Assembly (NCBI RefSeq): GCF_000220395.1
Contig: NW_004086616.1
Coordinates: 26,330-90,329, forward strand
From: Ichthyophthirius multifiliis
Lineage: Eukaryota; Ciliophora; Oligohymenophorea; Hymenostomatida
Reading direction: 5' to 3'
DNA: 64,000 nt
Shown: positions 16,622-29,404 of the stretch, one piece after another
Layout of the letters: every line of letters starts with the position of its first letter
How positions within the stretch are numbered: position 1 is the first letter of the stretch
Made by a program: the position numbers and the translations under genes
Notes under the pieces: generated by a model
The model's database searches: none
The model's input: only the letters and a program-made list of their open reading frames with translations
What the model was told of the DNA's origin: nothing

Positions 16622-17783
16622 TAATGTAATTATTATTATTTTGTTTTATTTAATTTTTTTCAATATAGTATATATATATATATTTACAATTTAAAAAAAT
16701 TTAATATTTTTTTTTATTTAATAAATTATTTTAAAAAAATAGAAATATTTATAAGGATTAAAATAATAAATATTTATACTTTGCTATAATTAATTATATA
16801 TTAGAAATATTTCATAGTCAATATTTTTTAATTCAAAAAAGTAATTTTTATATCAATATAAAAACAATTTGTTTATAAAAAAATATAATGTTTTATACAT
16901 TATTTTATTAATTAAACGATATTTATTGATAAAAAAATATAAAGTTTTATATATATTAAACGAATTTTTTTTTATGTTTCAAAAATATTTTCAATTTCTC
17001 AATAAATTTATAAATATATTTTATTTAAATACTTATATTATAATATTTATTTAACTAAATTATTTCAATAAATATTTTAAATTAAAATAACAAATCTATA
17101 TTAATAAATACTTTAATACATCAAATTTCAATATTAAATAAATAATTAATTTTTCATATTTTATTCTTTTAAATAAGTAATTTTTTTATTTATTTGAAAA
17201 ATATAGACTATTTTTTTATTCTAAAAATTATAAAAAAATTTATAATTTTTTTGTTATATAAACATATATGTTTTTAATTAAAATTTTTTATTTAAAATTA
17301 AATAATTATATATATTTAATTAATTTTATGTTTTATGAATATATTGAATTAAATTTATATATTGATTTAATAATATTTTTTATTATATGTAAGAAAAATA
17401 AAATCACATAAATTAAATATAAAATAATATATAAGAAATATAATATTATATATAATAAAAAATTTTATAAGTAAAATAAATGCATTTAAGTATCTTTATA
17501 TGAAATATAAGTGCATTTTTTATAGCAAATAAATTAAAATAAAAAAAATTAAAGAAAATTTTTGTTTGACGAAATTTATATTATTTCTAAATTAATATAA
17601 GCAAAATTAAAAAAAAAGGAAATATAAATAAAAATAATATGTAATTATTAAAATATAAAGCTAAATTAAAAAAAAAAAATATAATTAAAGAGTTTAAATA
17701 TAAAAATTAAAAAAATAAATAATAATAAATATTAAAAAAAAAAAATATTTAAAGAGTTAAAAAAAAAAAAAGTAAACTAAAAA
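16622..17783. other. Divergent AT-rich promoter region
   Basis: Lies between the minus-strand PPKL start and the plus-strand ANP32-like start. An open frame at 16869-17054 is hydrophobic and A/T driven, with no recognisable feature. Homopolymeric A tracts precede the ANP32-like ATG. Confidence 0.5.
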
Positions 17784-18572
17784 ATGTCAAAAGCATTATT
17801 TTAAACAATTGAACAACAAGTAAAAGGTTTAAAAACCCAAGAAGTAGTCGAATTAAATTTAGACGGCTAAAAAATAACAAAAATACCTGACTAATTGAAA
17901 CAAAAACTCGAATAATTCAAGAATTTATCAATATTATCATTAAATGAATGTGATTTACAAACCTTAGAAAATTTCCCTAATCTACCTAAACTAATGACTT
18001 TAGAATTAATAAACAACAATTTATAACTTTCTCACTTAAAGTATTTACAAAATGCATAAAATCTATAAGCTCTTTTACTTGGAAATGTCTAAATTAATAA
18101 TTTAAGCGAGTTAGATGCACTTAAGACATTTCCTAATCTTAATTAACTAGATTTGATCGAAAATCCTGTATGTTAAGACGCCAAATATCGAGAAACAGTT
18201 TTCTCCTTATTACCAAATTTAGAAATTCTTGATAATTAAGATAAAGACGGAAATGAAATTTTAAATGATGATGTAAATAAATATATATATTTATTAATTC
18301 TTTTATTAAAAATAATATGTTTTTAGGAAGATGATTATGAAGATGAGGATGAAGATGATAGTGATGTTAATTAAGGATTAAACTAATTAAATCAAGATGA
18401 AGATGATGATGATGATGACGATGATGACGATGAAGATGATGATGATGATGAGGATGAAGAGGATGATTAAGGAGATGATGATGATGAAGATGATGATGAA
18501 GATGAAGAAGTTCAAGAAGATGAAGAAAACAACGGGTAATCAGCACAAAATAAAAAGGCTAAAAATAACTGA
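17784..18572 (+). CDS. ANP32-like acidic leucine-rich nuclear phosphoprotein, 244 aa
   Basis: ATG 17784, one 54-nt intron at 18273-18326 (phase 0), TGA 18570-18572; 245 codons. Residues about 15-155 form leucine-rich repeats with an ANP32/LANP layout (VVELNLDGQKI, LSILSLNECDL, LMTLELINNNL, LQALLLGNVQI, LNQLDLIENPV) and a capping motif (YRETVFSLLPNLEILD). From about residue 160 the protein is almost only Asp/Glu, ending in a short basic KKAKNN tail. Length and order match ANP32 (about 250 aa). Family members bind histones and phosphatase 2A and act in chromatin and mRNA handling; the role here is inferred from homology. Confidence 0.93.
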
Positions 18573-19327
18573 GTTTTGTGATTATTTTTTTTGGAAAGGC
18601 TTATCACAATATATAGATTTAATATATATATGTTATTATTTTTATTTGTATTATTTTATATTGTGTATGTATTTTTTTATTTAATTTTTAATAGTTATAT
18701 TATTTTATTGTTTTTTTTAAAAAAATATAAAAGAAGTTAAATAAAAAAATAAAGGTTTTATATTATAAAAAGATTTAAAAAAATAAAATATAATATTATT
18801 TATTTTATAATAAAATTACTATTTATTATATATATATATTTTTTAGATAGACATATATTTTTTATATAAATTAAAAAAATTTAATATAAAAAATATAATT
18901 TTAGCTTTCTACAATTTTAAATTAAATAATACATAAATAAATCGTTAATTTAGCATATAATAATTAAAAAAAAAAAAAAAAAATTAATTAATAGTATATA
19001 TATATATTTAATATAATTATTTTTATATATTATTATAATATTTAAATATCTATAAAATCATAATTTTAATATATACAAATATTAATAATTAATATTATAA
19101 AATTTTTATAATCTTTTCTTATTATAATTAAACTAATAATTATAAACTTTAAAATATAAAAAAATAAATTATAAAATTTATTATATTTATTATTTAAAAT
19201 ATTATAATTTATTTTTTTTATTTATTATTTAAAATAAATAATGCAATAAATACATATTTTTATTAATTTTTATTTTTATTAATAAAATATTTTATATATA
19301 AAAAATACGCATACACTCTCTTTTAAA
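18573..19327. other. AT-rich intergenic
   Basis: 3' region of the ANP32-like gene and 5' region of the next plus-strand gene. Poly-A and AT runs only. Confidence 0.5.
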
Positions 19328-20745
19328 ATGTAAGAAGATAATTAAATTAAATCAGAAAACATAAAAAATTATTAAACAAGTAAGCAAAACTTAACCGATT
19401 TTTCAACAAATTCAGATTTTAATGAATTTTATAATAAAAATAAAGAAAAGCGAAAAATATTTAATATATCCATTTAAGATCATACTTATAAATTTAATCA
19501 AAAAGATTAAATCAAATAAAATACAAACATTTATTTAAATATCTCCTAAACAAATAATTAGAAATCAAGATCAGATTCTGGGAATGATTCATATTTTTCT
19601 AATTAAAATAAATACAATATAATTAATTTCAACCAAAGTTAATATAAAAGGAATTATAGTTATAATAAACAAATTTAAAATATAAAACTAAACCAAAATA
19701 ATTTTGAATAAAGTTAAACGAATAATATAATTAGGCCTCCTAAATATCCTTAATAAAAATTTAAGTAATAAGAATAGTAGATTTTGAAAAAATCTTCTAG
19801 TAAAATTCCTTTTTAATTGATAGAAAAAAATAGTGAATTGTTACCTTAATATATAATTTTTTTATTAAGTGAAGAAGATTTAGTAAATAATATAATATTT
19901 CAAAAAATAATTTATTTATTTAATAAAAATAAATAAAAAAGAATATATAAAATTATAGAAAAAGAATCGAAAAAGAAAAAAATATTTTAAACGATTTTTT
20001 TGAATTTACACAATAATAAATTATAAACATACTTTAAAATACAAAAATGGAATTAAATAAAAACATAGACGGACACTTCAAGTTTTTTATTTAAAAATAT
20101 TAAACTTTTAAAAGTGAAATTATAGATTATAAGAGTATAAAATAGTAAATTCCCATAATAAAAGAACCTTAAATGCAGTATTCAACAAATATTTCAAACG
20201 TTTAACTAATAAAAGACTTGGAAGAACTTTAATATAAAAATAAAATGTCAAAGTTTTTTCAATATATTAATGAAACTTAATAAATAAATGTATAGAAAAT
20301 AAAAAACTCGGCTTAAGAGATATTAGGGTAAATTTGTTCTCCTTAGAAAATTTTTAATTCAGAAGGATGTAATGAGGCCTTAAAAGATTTGAAAATGTTT
20401 TTCGAGAAATAAATTGCTGAAAAATTTTGCAAAATAAATTTATTTGTTAAAAGTGTTGAAAATTTTTAAATTTAGAATAATATTGATACTTTAATATTAT
20501 AAAGTAGATAAGTATTAGAATCACCTATGAAACTAAATTTAAAAGAATCGCCTTTATAAAATAATAAAAATATTTTTAAGTAAAAAAATACTAATTTAAG
20601 AACAATTAATAATTAAAATAGTGATTAAATTTATATTTAATAAAAAAAATAATATTAATAATAGTCTTAGGAATATTTAAAGTAATTTAATTATAAAAAA
20701 AAAAATGAGTTTAGTTCACCATATCCTTTATAAAAATACTAATGA
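19328..20745 (+). CDS. Uncharacterised Gln/Asn/Lys-rich protein, about 457 aa
   Basis: ATG 19328, TGA 20743-20745. The N-terminal half is polar and low in complexity. A more ordered central helix-rich part follows (LLSEEDLVNNIIFQKI, then IYKIIEKESKKKK), and the C-terminal part has Ser-Pro motifs (LESPMKL, LKESPLQ) suited to phosphorylation. The 5' and 3' frames join if a 44-nt GT-AG intron at 20082-20125 is removed (458 codons); alternatively one T is missing from the T6 run in 20083-20088. No domain is recognised. Confidence 0.6.
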
Positions 20746-22189
20746 ATATATTTAATATTATTATGTATATATTTTATTTAGTAATTTAATAATTAATATT
20801 TATTTTTCATTCATATATAAAAAAAATATAATTTATTTATTTTTTACAAAATAAAATTAATTTAATTTTCATATTTTATAAATTAATTAGATTTTATTTA
20901 AAAAATTATATATTTTATTGATAACTAAAATATTTAAATGTTTATAATAATTTAATTCTTTAATTTTTTTTCTCTATGATAACATTAATATTTAAAATTA
21001 TTTTAAATAACATGTTATATGATTTATATATTAAATAATTATTTATACATAAAAAAATGTTGTTTTATTTTAGTTTAAAATAATACAAATTAAAAATAAT
21101 GATTTCAAATCAATTATAAAATATATTTTTATATTTTATGGAATTTCACTATTTTAATAAAAAAAAATTACATTTATATATTATATATTTAATTTTTTAA
21201 TATAAATAATTTTTAAATTATAATTAAATAAAATCATAAATTATTATAATATATACAAAAATATTTATATTTTAAATTAAATAATATAAATATTTAGTTA
21301 TATTCAGTTACATATAATAATTTTCATTTTTTACTTTTAATAAAATGAAAATTTTTTTATATTGTATATATTAATAAAGATATGCTATTTAATAAACTTT
21401 AAAAATTATACTAATAAAATATTATTTTATTTATTTTTTTTAATAATAAATTATATAAAATTTTTTTTTTTACATTATAATATTTTATTATTTTTATATA
21501 TAGTCGTAAAATTTATTTTAATTATATATTAAATTTATAAAAATAAATAAAAAATTGAATTTATTTGAATAAAACTTAATTTAAATTTTAAGATTAATTC
21601 ATACATATATAATTATTTGATAGAATATATATTTTTTTAAAAAAAATTACAATTTTCTGATTATTTGTATAAAAATCAAATTTTAAATAATAAACTAGAT
21701 ATTTAATTATTTAGTATTTTATTAATTAATTATATGATAAAAAATTGATAATATAAAATGCTTATATATTTTATAAATTATTATATAATTATAATTAAAT
21801 TAAATTTTTTATAATTATAAAATAAATATTAATTTAATTTTTTTTTATATTAATATATTAAAAATATTATAAAAAAATATATATTCATACTTAAATTAAA
21901 AGTATTAAATAATATTAATAGATAATTATTTTTGATAATTTTAAAAAATAATTTAATTGATATTTTATTTATAATATAAAATATATATTTTATTATTTGT
22001 TTAAATTTAAATTTTCTTCTAAAATATTAAGCATTTAATGATTTATTTAATTTTAGTTTATATTTTGAAGTTAATATGTTTTTTATAACCAAGTATTTTT
22101 TATAAAATTTTTTAATATTCATATTTATATAAACTTAATTTCTTATTTAAACATTTAATTGATTAAAATTTTAAAGTGGATTTCTAACT

Positions 22190-22740
22190 TTTGGTTTAAA
22201 AAAATAATCCTAAAATCGTAGAAATTTTTTATAGAATGAGTAAATTTTTTATAGTATCATATGCATTTAAATTTACTTAAAAAAAAATATTAAATTAGTG
22301 TGCACCAAAAATCACTAATAGCTAATTTATTAATGAAGTTCTTATAAAGTCTTAATAATTTTTACTAACCTATTGAGATTTCCTTTAATCTAATTATCAG
22401 AATTATGTGAAAATAATAATACTAATAAAATAATTTATTAATAAGCCAAAACCATAAATATTATTAGAAGATGTTTATAAAAAAATAAGAAATTAATGTG
22501 AAAATTTTATTGATTACTACTAACAAAATTTTATAATTTAATAGAATTCTTACATATTAATTAAATTATATTCTAAAATCTAATAATACAAATTTAAAAA
22601 AAGAAGGAAACAGTAGTTTAAAATATGAAATTATTTCTATAAAATTATTTATGAAATTTGAAACAATTAAAACAAGAATATTAAAAAAAAAAAAAAATTA
22701 TAAAACAACTTCTAAATATTAATACTTAAAGTAGATAAAT
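22190..22740 (+). pseudogene. Possible decayed coding relic
   Basis: Short protein-like segments appear in alternating frames (ILNQCAPKITNSQFINEV, LIQLSELCENNNTNK, VYKKIRNQCENFIDYYQQ, SLKYEIISIKLFMKFE), each broken by TGA or a frame change. Base composition is less extreme than in the flanks. This may be an old gene remnant, or a gene with several uncorrected frameshifts. No family is recognised. Confidence 0.3.
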
Positions 22741-22840
22741 AAGTGAGAATCTGATCTGGGACTTTATTCTTACTAAAAATTCGGAGTATAGATTTTTATT
22801 CTAAAAAATACTCTGGGGGTGGAGGACTGATTTTATGTTA
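22740..22840 (+). ncRNA. Candidate structured RNA (two adjacent hairpins)
   Basis: A GC-richer island inside very AT-rich DNA. Stem 1 pairs 22743-22750 with 22766-22773 (8 bp including one G-U, 15-nt loop). Stem 2 pairs 22784-22789 with 22808-22813 and 22793-22798 with 22802-22807 (12 bp, 3-nt bulge, 3-nt loop). A G-rich single strand (ctgggggtggagg) follows. No known RNA class is recognised and the strand is a guess. Confidence 0.35.
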
Positions 22841-23473
22841 CTTGTAAAGAGTTTAAAAAAGTTTTCTTTTTTAGTTTTTTGTGATATTTTTTCATGTAAT
22901 TGTTTTATAGATAAATGCAAATTCTTGTCATAAATTATTTAGAATAGATGAAATTTTTCTAAAAAAGTATATTATGTAATAGTTTATGATAGTAAAATAA
23001 TATATATCTTTATATTAAAAATATTTAAAAAATAATATATACAATGATTCTTATTATTTTAATAAATCTTTATTATTTAAAGCAATTAATTAAATATATA
23101 AAAAATAAAAATTAACTTTCTAATTGTTGTGTATGATATAATAGATTTATATAAGTACATAAAAATAAAAAAATAAAATTTAAAATAGAATTCATAAATT
23201 AAAGAAATTACTAAAATGAAAAATAACTTAAGTAAATTTTAATAAAAATGCTAAAAAAAATGTATTTAAAGGATTATAAATATAATATATTTATAAATAT
23301 ATAAATAATAAATTTCTTTGTTTATATAAAAATATAAAATTTAATATTTATGAAATAAAAATAAAAAAAATAATTTATAGAATATGATATATATATATTT
23401 ATATATATAAATATATATATATATTTAGTTTAATAAAATATTTTTTATTTATAATATATTTTTTTTTAAATTT

Positions 23474-23505
23474 TTTTGTTTTGTTTTGTTTTGTTTTGTT
23501 TTGTT
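23474..23505. repeat. (TTTTG)n pentanucleotide repeat
   Basis: About six GTTTT units followed by GTT units, roughly 80 bases upstream of the RING-finger ATG. It is the only clear non-AT microsatellite in this part of the window. Confidence 0.9.
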
Positions 23506-23586
23506 GTTGTTTTTTTTTTTTAAAAAATAAAAATATATTTATACAATACAAATAAATTAAATATTCACAATTATTTAAAAAAAAAA

Positions 23587-24526
23587 ATGTAAAATATTCT
23601 TTTTTGTAATATTTGTAATATTGAATTTGATAATAATTTTCATATACCGAGAATTATACCAGATTGTGGACATACATTTTGTTAGTAATGTATTAATTTA
23701 AATATAATAAACTCTTCTCAAGCTTTTACATGTCCTGAAGATGAGTAAAATAGTAAATATAAGCTAATCATATTATATAATATATTTATTTTTTATTTAA
23801 AAAATACATTATCAAATATAAATAAAAGATAGTTAATAATATAAACTTAAAAAAATATAAACTATTTCCCAATAAATATTACATTAATAAAAATGTTATC
23901 ACACTTGCAAAATAAAAATGATTAAAATATAACGAATGCTTTAAATAATTTATAAATTCCCGTAATAAATTAGTGTTAAGAACATTAAAAAGTTAAAGAC
24001 TTAATATGTATAACATGCTCGAATCAAGTAAACTTTATAATGAAATAATTTAAAAAGAAATATTTTTTTATAAAGATATGTACATACTGTGCTATTTTTG
24101 GAAAACATAGAGATCATTAAATTTTAACATAAGATAATTTTGATAAAGAAATAGAAAACAATCTTTCTTAAATAAAGGGAATTAAAGAAAAACTATCATT
24201 TTAAAACGATTAATTTGTGACTAAAATTTAGTAAAATTTTAAGGAAATAATCGAAACAAATATCTAATAATAAAAAAGTTTATTTATTTAATAGATAAAT
24301 TATAAGATTGAAGTAAATAAATAAAATTTATTATTTATTTATTTTATTTAAAAAAAATTAAAATAAAAGGAATACTAGAAAATGATAAAATAATAATAAA
24401 ATATATGGTATAAATAGATAGATAAATTATTTTAAAATATAATTGATAAATTTAAACGATTTGAAAGTTTTGAATATGAAGATATATATAAAAGGATGAT
24501 TAATTGGCATGAAAAGTAATTAAAAA

Positions 24527-24588
<62 letters not shown>

Positions 24589-25842
24589 AATATATATATA
24601 TTTAAAGTATAGAAAAAATGTATTAATAATAAAAAAAAAACTTAATTAATTTCAATTTATATTCAGACAAGTTCAAAATACTCGAACAAGGGAAAGATTT
24701 AGAAAAAGAATATAAATTATTACTTGGATTTCCCGAAAAATTAATTTAAAGTTATTTAAATAATATTGTAATTTAATTCGAAATAACAAATCCTCAAATG
24801 TTTATCAAAAATTTAAAAGATGAAAATTATATATTCTTACTAAATTAATTATAAAACGAAACAAAACATAATAAATAAAATAAGTTATTCGAACTTAATT
24901 TAAATTAGTCTTAAATCAACTAGGATTAACTCTTATTATCAAATTTATAAAATCAAAACGAGTTTTTAAAAAATAATCTTTTTTCTTAAACTTTGGTAAA
25001 TAGTTAATAATAAGAAATAAAAAATTAAGTAGATGATATATTAAGTTAAAATTTAAAAATGGAATATAATAATATTTAAGGGAATTAATTTTTTAAATTA
25101 GGTAAAAAAATTGAATCTTTAAATTTAATATGCTATGATGATTTTTACAATTAAAATTTTAGTAAAAGTTCAAATTTAATTTCAGAAAAAAACGAAATAG
25201 CAGCCCCAATAACCATTAAAACTGAAAATAATTTCTTTGATGATAAAATAATCAGTATAAATGAAAATTTAATTGATAATGTTTAGTAAAAATCATAGTA
25301 ATAATAAAAATAAAAAATAAAAACAAATTAATTGAAATTTATTAAGTCTCCTAATAAAAATATGAAAAATATTGATAATAAATTTATCAAAAGTAATTCT
25401 GAAAACTTAAATTTAATCATCTATAAACTAAAGTTTAACTAACATATAGATTATTTAGAGTTAGTCAATGAAGGTATTTATTTTATTTATTCTTTTTTAA
25501 AATAATTATAAATAAGGAATTACAGATAATGATTGTGAAGATTTGGGAAATTAATTAAGTAAAACATAGTAGGAGGTTAATTCTATTATTTTAAGTAAAA
25601 ATAAAATCGGAGATTAGGGATTAAAGTATCTACTTTAAGGTTTGAATAAAGGAAATTAGCCAATTTATAATATTAATTTAAGTGATAATTTACTCACAGA
25701 TGAATGCTTAGATGATATATATTAGTATTTAAATTAAAATAATAAGTTAAAGAGCATTTATTTGCATAATAATAATATTAAAAATACTAAAAGCAAACAA
25801 TTAATTGATAAAATATAATAAGTTTCTAATTTATATATATGA
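23587..25842 (+). CDS. RING-finger/B-box/coiled-coil/LRR protein, 690 aa
   Basis: ATG 23587, TGA 25840-25842; removing introns 24028-24075, 24516-24607 and 25474-25516 gives exactly 691 codons. Residues 7-56 are a RING finger (CNIC, then CGHTFCQQC, then CPED, so the last zinc ligand would be Asp rather than Cys). Near residues 130-165 a B-box zinc finger is assembled only after splicing of the first intron (CQEHQ, CITC, CTYC, HRDH). A long helical Gln/Asn-rich middle and a C-terminal leucine-rich repeat region follow ([31 protein letters not shown]). RING/B-box proteins of the TRIM type are normally E3 ubiquitin ligases; the LRR would be the substrate-binding part by inference. The second intron contains the (AT)n at 24530-24585. 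Confidence 0.85.
24530..24585. repeat. (AT)n microsatellite inside an intron
   Basis: About 28 AT units within the 92-nt second intron of the RING/B-box/LRR gene. Confidence 0.95.
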
Positions 25843-26126
25843 AGAAAAAACACTTTAAACGAAATTAGAATAATAAATATTTTTATTTTTAATTTAAAAA
25901 AAAAAAAACATATCAAAATATTTTTGCTTAAAATATTTTATGTTATAATTTTCTTATAAAATTTTAATTTAATTAATATTATTAATTTTTTTTTTTTACT
26001 AAAATAATATATATATATAAATTATTTTTATCAATATATTCCAATTAATATCATAAACTATCAAAAATAATAAAATATTATAAGAATAACAATTTACATA
26101 TATAAAAAAAATATTTAATACATTTT

Positions 26127-27573
26127 ATGACTGAATAGAAAAAAAAATAGGATTTGAACAATGGTTTAGTCACTGATTAATATCGAATAATGAATACAAT
26201 AAATAGTGGATCATTCGGTACAGTTTATTAAGCCGTAGAAATACGTTAAAAAATATTTGTAGCAGTGAAAATATTAAAATAATCATAAAACTAAACAATA
26301 TAATAAAAACTAGAAGAAGAAATCAAAATATTACAAGACTTAGTACATATAGAAGGAATTCCTAAAATAATAGATTATTGTAATAATGAAATACATTAAT
26401 TTATTGTGTTAACACTTTTAGATAAAGACTTGGACTATTATTTTGCTCTTTGCTAAAATAAATTTTCAACTAAAACAGTCTTTATGTTAGCCATTGATTT
26501 GATAAAAATTCTCGAATAAATACATGATAAGGGATATATACATTAAGATTTAAAACCAGAAAATATAATTGCTGGAAAAGGAGAAGAAGATACAAAAGTC
26601 TACATAGTAGACTTTGGGCTTTCATATAAATATATAGATGATAATAAGAAACATTTACCTTAGGTAGAATAAAATCAATTTATGGGAACTTTTAGGTATT
26701 GTTCGATTACAGCCCATAAATAACTCTCATAATCAAGAAAGGACGATTTGGAGTCTTTGGGGTATATGATAATTTATTTTTTAAAAGGAAAATTACCTTG
26801 GTAGTCTTTAAATAATAAATGTAATAAAGAAGTTGAAAATTTAAAATAAACTATTACTATGGAGGAATTATGTAAGGGTATTCCTGTTTCTTTTTTAGAA
26901 TATATGAAATATATTAAAAAACTAAATTATTTTGATAAACCAGATTATTAATATTTAAGTTTATTATTTTAAGAAAACTTGAAAAAAATAAATTCAGAAA
27001 AAGATAATATTTTTGATTGGAAATTAAAAAAGTAAAGAAAAGATAAAAATAAAGATGTTGTTAATTTTACTCTTTTTTTTTTTTTTTCATATATATATAT
27101 TATTATTATTTTTTTAGAAAAAATGTATGACTGTAATTATAAATAATTCAAATAAAAATATTTAACATAAAATTGATAATAAATTAAATTTGAATCAAAA
27201 ATTTTATGGATTTAATAATTAATATTAAATAAATAATAGTAATAGTAAAGATATTAGTTAAAGTTCTTCAAATAGCATTAATTTAAATATAGTGTAAAAG
27301 CCAATTAATCCACTTACTATTTAAAGAGGGTAAAAGAAAAAGACAACAATTTTATCTGGATAAAGAAATAATATAAAGAAATCTACTTTTTTTCAAAATT
27401 AAACTTAAATTGCAAGAAAAAATGAGTTTTTATATGAAAAATAAGATATTACAAGTCAAGAATAAAGTTTAGAAGAAGAAAAATTATCTTTAACATAAAA
27501 AATATCATAACTAAATAATAATACAACTTAACCAAAGTACTTATATTAATTAATTCTTTGTTTTACATTTTGA
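26127..27573 (+). CDS. Casein kinase 1 family protein kinase, 461 aa
   Basis: ATG 26127; one intron 27057-27117 (61 nt, phase 0); TGA 27571-27573; 462 codons. Kinase motifs: NSGSFGTVYQA glycine loop, VAVKIL with the ATP-binding Lys, a YIHQDLKPENI catalytic loop, VDFGLS metal-binding motif, and the CK1 signature region (SITAHKQLSQSRKDDLESLGYM) with GKLPWQ. The usual HRD Arg is Gln here, while the catalytic Asp and following Lys are kept, so activity is plausible. After the intron comes a 150-residue Asn/Gln/Ser-rich tail, probably disordered. CK1 kinases are acidophilic Ser/Thr kinases, greatly expanded in ciliates. The substrate is unknown. Confidence 0.92.
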
Positions 27574-27955
27574 AATAAAATAAAAGGTTTTTTAACTTTC
27601 TAAGATAAAATATAGGGTCAGCTTGATTCAGAAAAATAAAATATAAAAAAATATATAGATATAAAAATTATATTTTTATAGAGTTTTTATATATTTTTAA
27701 AATATTAATTATAAATACATTAGTTATTTAATTAAAATTTCAAAGTTTTATTAAAAAACATTTAAATTGTATTTATATTAATTGAATGGTGTTTTTACAA
27801 TACTCAATTAAATAATTATATTTTTAATTTATTTTTTAATCAGAAAAAATAAAATTTAACTAATATAAAAAATTTTCAAGAAAAAATATAATAATTATAA
27901 ATATATAATATATTATATATATATAATAAGTTATAAATATATATATGAATTATAA
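27574..27955. other. AT-rich convergent intergenic
   Basis: Spacer between the 3' ends of the CK1 gene and the minus-strand TPR gene. Nothing else is seen. Confidence 0.5.
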
Positions 27956-29404
27956 TCATAATTTATTATACAAATCAAGCAAATACTTTTATGTTTTGTT
28001 ATTTTAATCCATAATTTTATTAAACATAAAAACTGAAATTTCATCAGCACTTGGTTTAACAAAAAATAAAAAGAGATTCGCATATTTAGGATTTTCGAGA
28101 TTTTCAGCAATAGTTTTAAAATATTAAAAATATTTTAACCTAATCTAATCTATAAACTTAATAACTAAATCAATCTAAAAAAAACTATTATATTTATTCA
28201 ACAATTTAACCGCTAAACTTAACTAATCATTCAACTTCTCACTTGAAATATTTAAACTTTTCCCTAAATTATTAAGTGAATATTCATATTAATCATTTAA
28301 ATAATACGATCGGGCAATATAAAAATACAATAGAGGATGTCCATCCTTGTTCTCTACAGCTTTAAAAAACCATCTTAAAGCTTCCAAATAATCATCAGAA
28401 TATTACATATATTAAAGTCCTATTTTTATCATCACATTAGTATAATAAGGACTTGCTTAATGACAACTTTCATAGTATTATAATTAAGCATTATCAGATG
28501 TTAAGTCTCCTAAAGACTCATAACATTTATAGCAATTAATGTTATAGGCAATTCCTTTTTCATAATATTTAAAAGCCGTGGTTAAATCTTTTTATGAATA
28601 ATAATAATCTCCGAACATTTTTTAGCATAGACTATCTGTTGGTCTTAATTTATGAGCTTTTTCTAAATAAATTCTTGCCTATGTAAAATCTTACATTCTG
28701 AAATATAAATTGAATAATTTATAGAGTATAAAAAAGTGGTTGGGAATTATTTAAAGACATTTCTTATACGAATTTACGAGTTCTGTTGCGTCTTCTTAAA
28801 TTATATAAATTTCGCTAAGAAAGCACTACAATTCAAAATCGACATTATTGAAGCATTTTTACATTTTTTATTTTATTTCTTGAATGTATTATTCATGAAT
28901 TTTAGGATATTATCTTATTTTACAGGCCAAAATCATTATTTCTTGGTCTTATTTTATACTTTCACATTCGCTTTGGAAATATTATATGGCTTAAATGTAT
29001 TCTTTATTGCAGTATTTAATCAATCCTTTAGCAAATTAGATGCCTGAGTTTTATAATTCGTTCTAATTTTATTATTGATTTTATTAAGGACATATGTTTA
29101 TCTATTTTTCGATCTATTCTTAGAGTTCTTTGCTTATCTTTTTACTTTTATATTCATCATAATAATATAGATCTTTTATATACTCTGATTTTATTTAGAT
29201 ATCATCTTTGAATTTTTTGTATATTTCTTCGGCTTTATCTAATTCGTAAATTTTTAAATGCGATTTTATTGATAATTTACAGGCGAGCTTAGAATTTTGC
29301 TTTATTTCATCTTTTAATGTTTCGTTGCATTTTTCGAATTAATGTTTTTAGTAATATTCAGATGCTAAATGTAATTTGCTTTATTTTTAAACTTTATTTC
29401 CCAT
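27956..29404 (-). CDS. TPR-repeat protein, 482 aa
   Basis: One intact frame of 483 codons, ATG at 29404, TGA at 27956-27958, no introns. Tandem helix pairs of the tetratricopeptide type run through most of the protein (HLASEYYQKHQFEKC, ILYKLFNLYFRMQDFTQAR, FGDYYYSQKDLTTAFKYYE, CYKCYESLGDL, DDYLEALRWFFKAVENKDG, PLLYFYIARSYYLND). It starts MGNK, compatible with N-myristoylation, which is only suggestive. TPR arrays are scaffolds for protein complexes; the partner is unknown. The hydrophobic open frame on the plus strand at 28736-29047 is its antisense shadow. Confidence 0.85.

Larger units (their letters stand above)
20746..23586. other. 2.8-kb AT-rich region with an ORF relic and a structured island
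   Basis: Mostly A/T. Two parts stand out and are listed separately: an ORF-like relic at about 22190-22740 and a hairpin-forming GC island at about 22740-22840. A (TTTTG)n repeat lies just before the RING-finger gene. Confidence 0.55.

Noticed and set aside
18397-18684. Met/Lys-rich open frame
   Set aside because: Out-of-frame reading of the Asp/Glu tail of the ANP32-like gene.
28736-29047. 103-residue hydrophobic membrane-like protein on the plus strand
   Set aside because: Antisense of the intact 482-residue TPR gene; A/T-rich antisense routinely reads as Phe/Leu/Ile.
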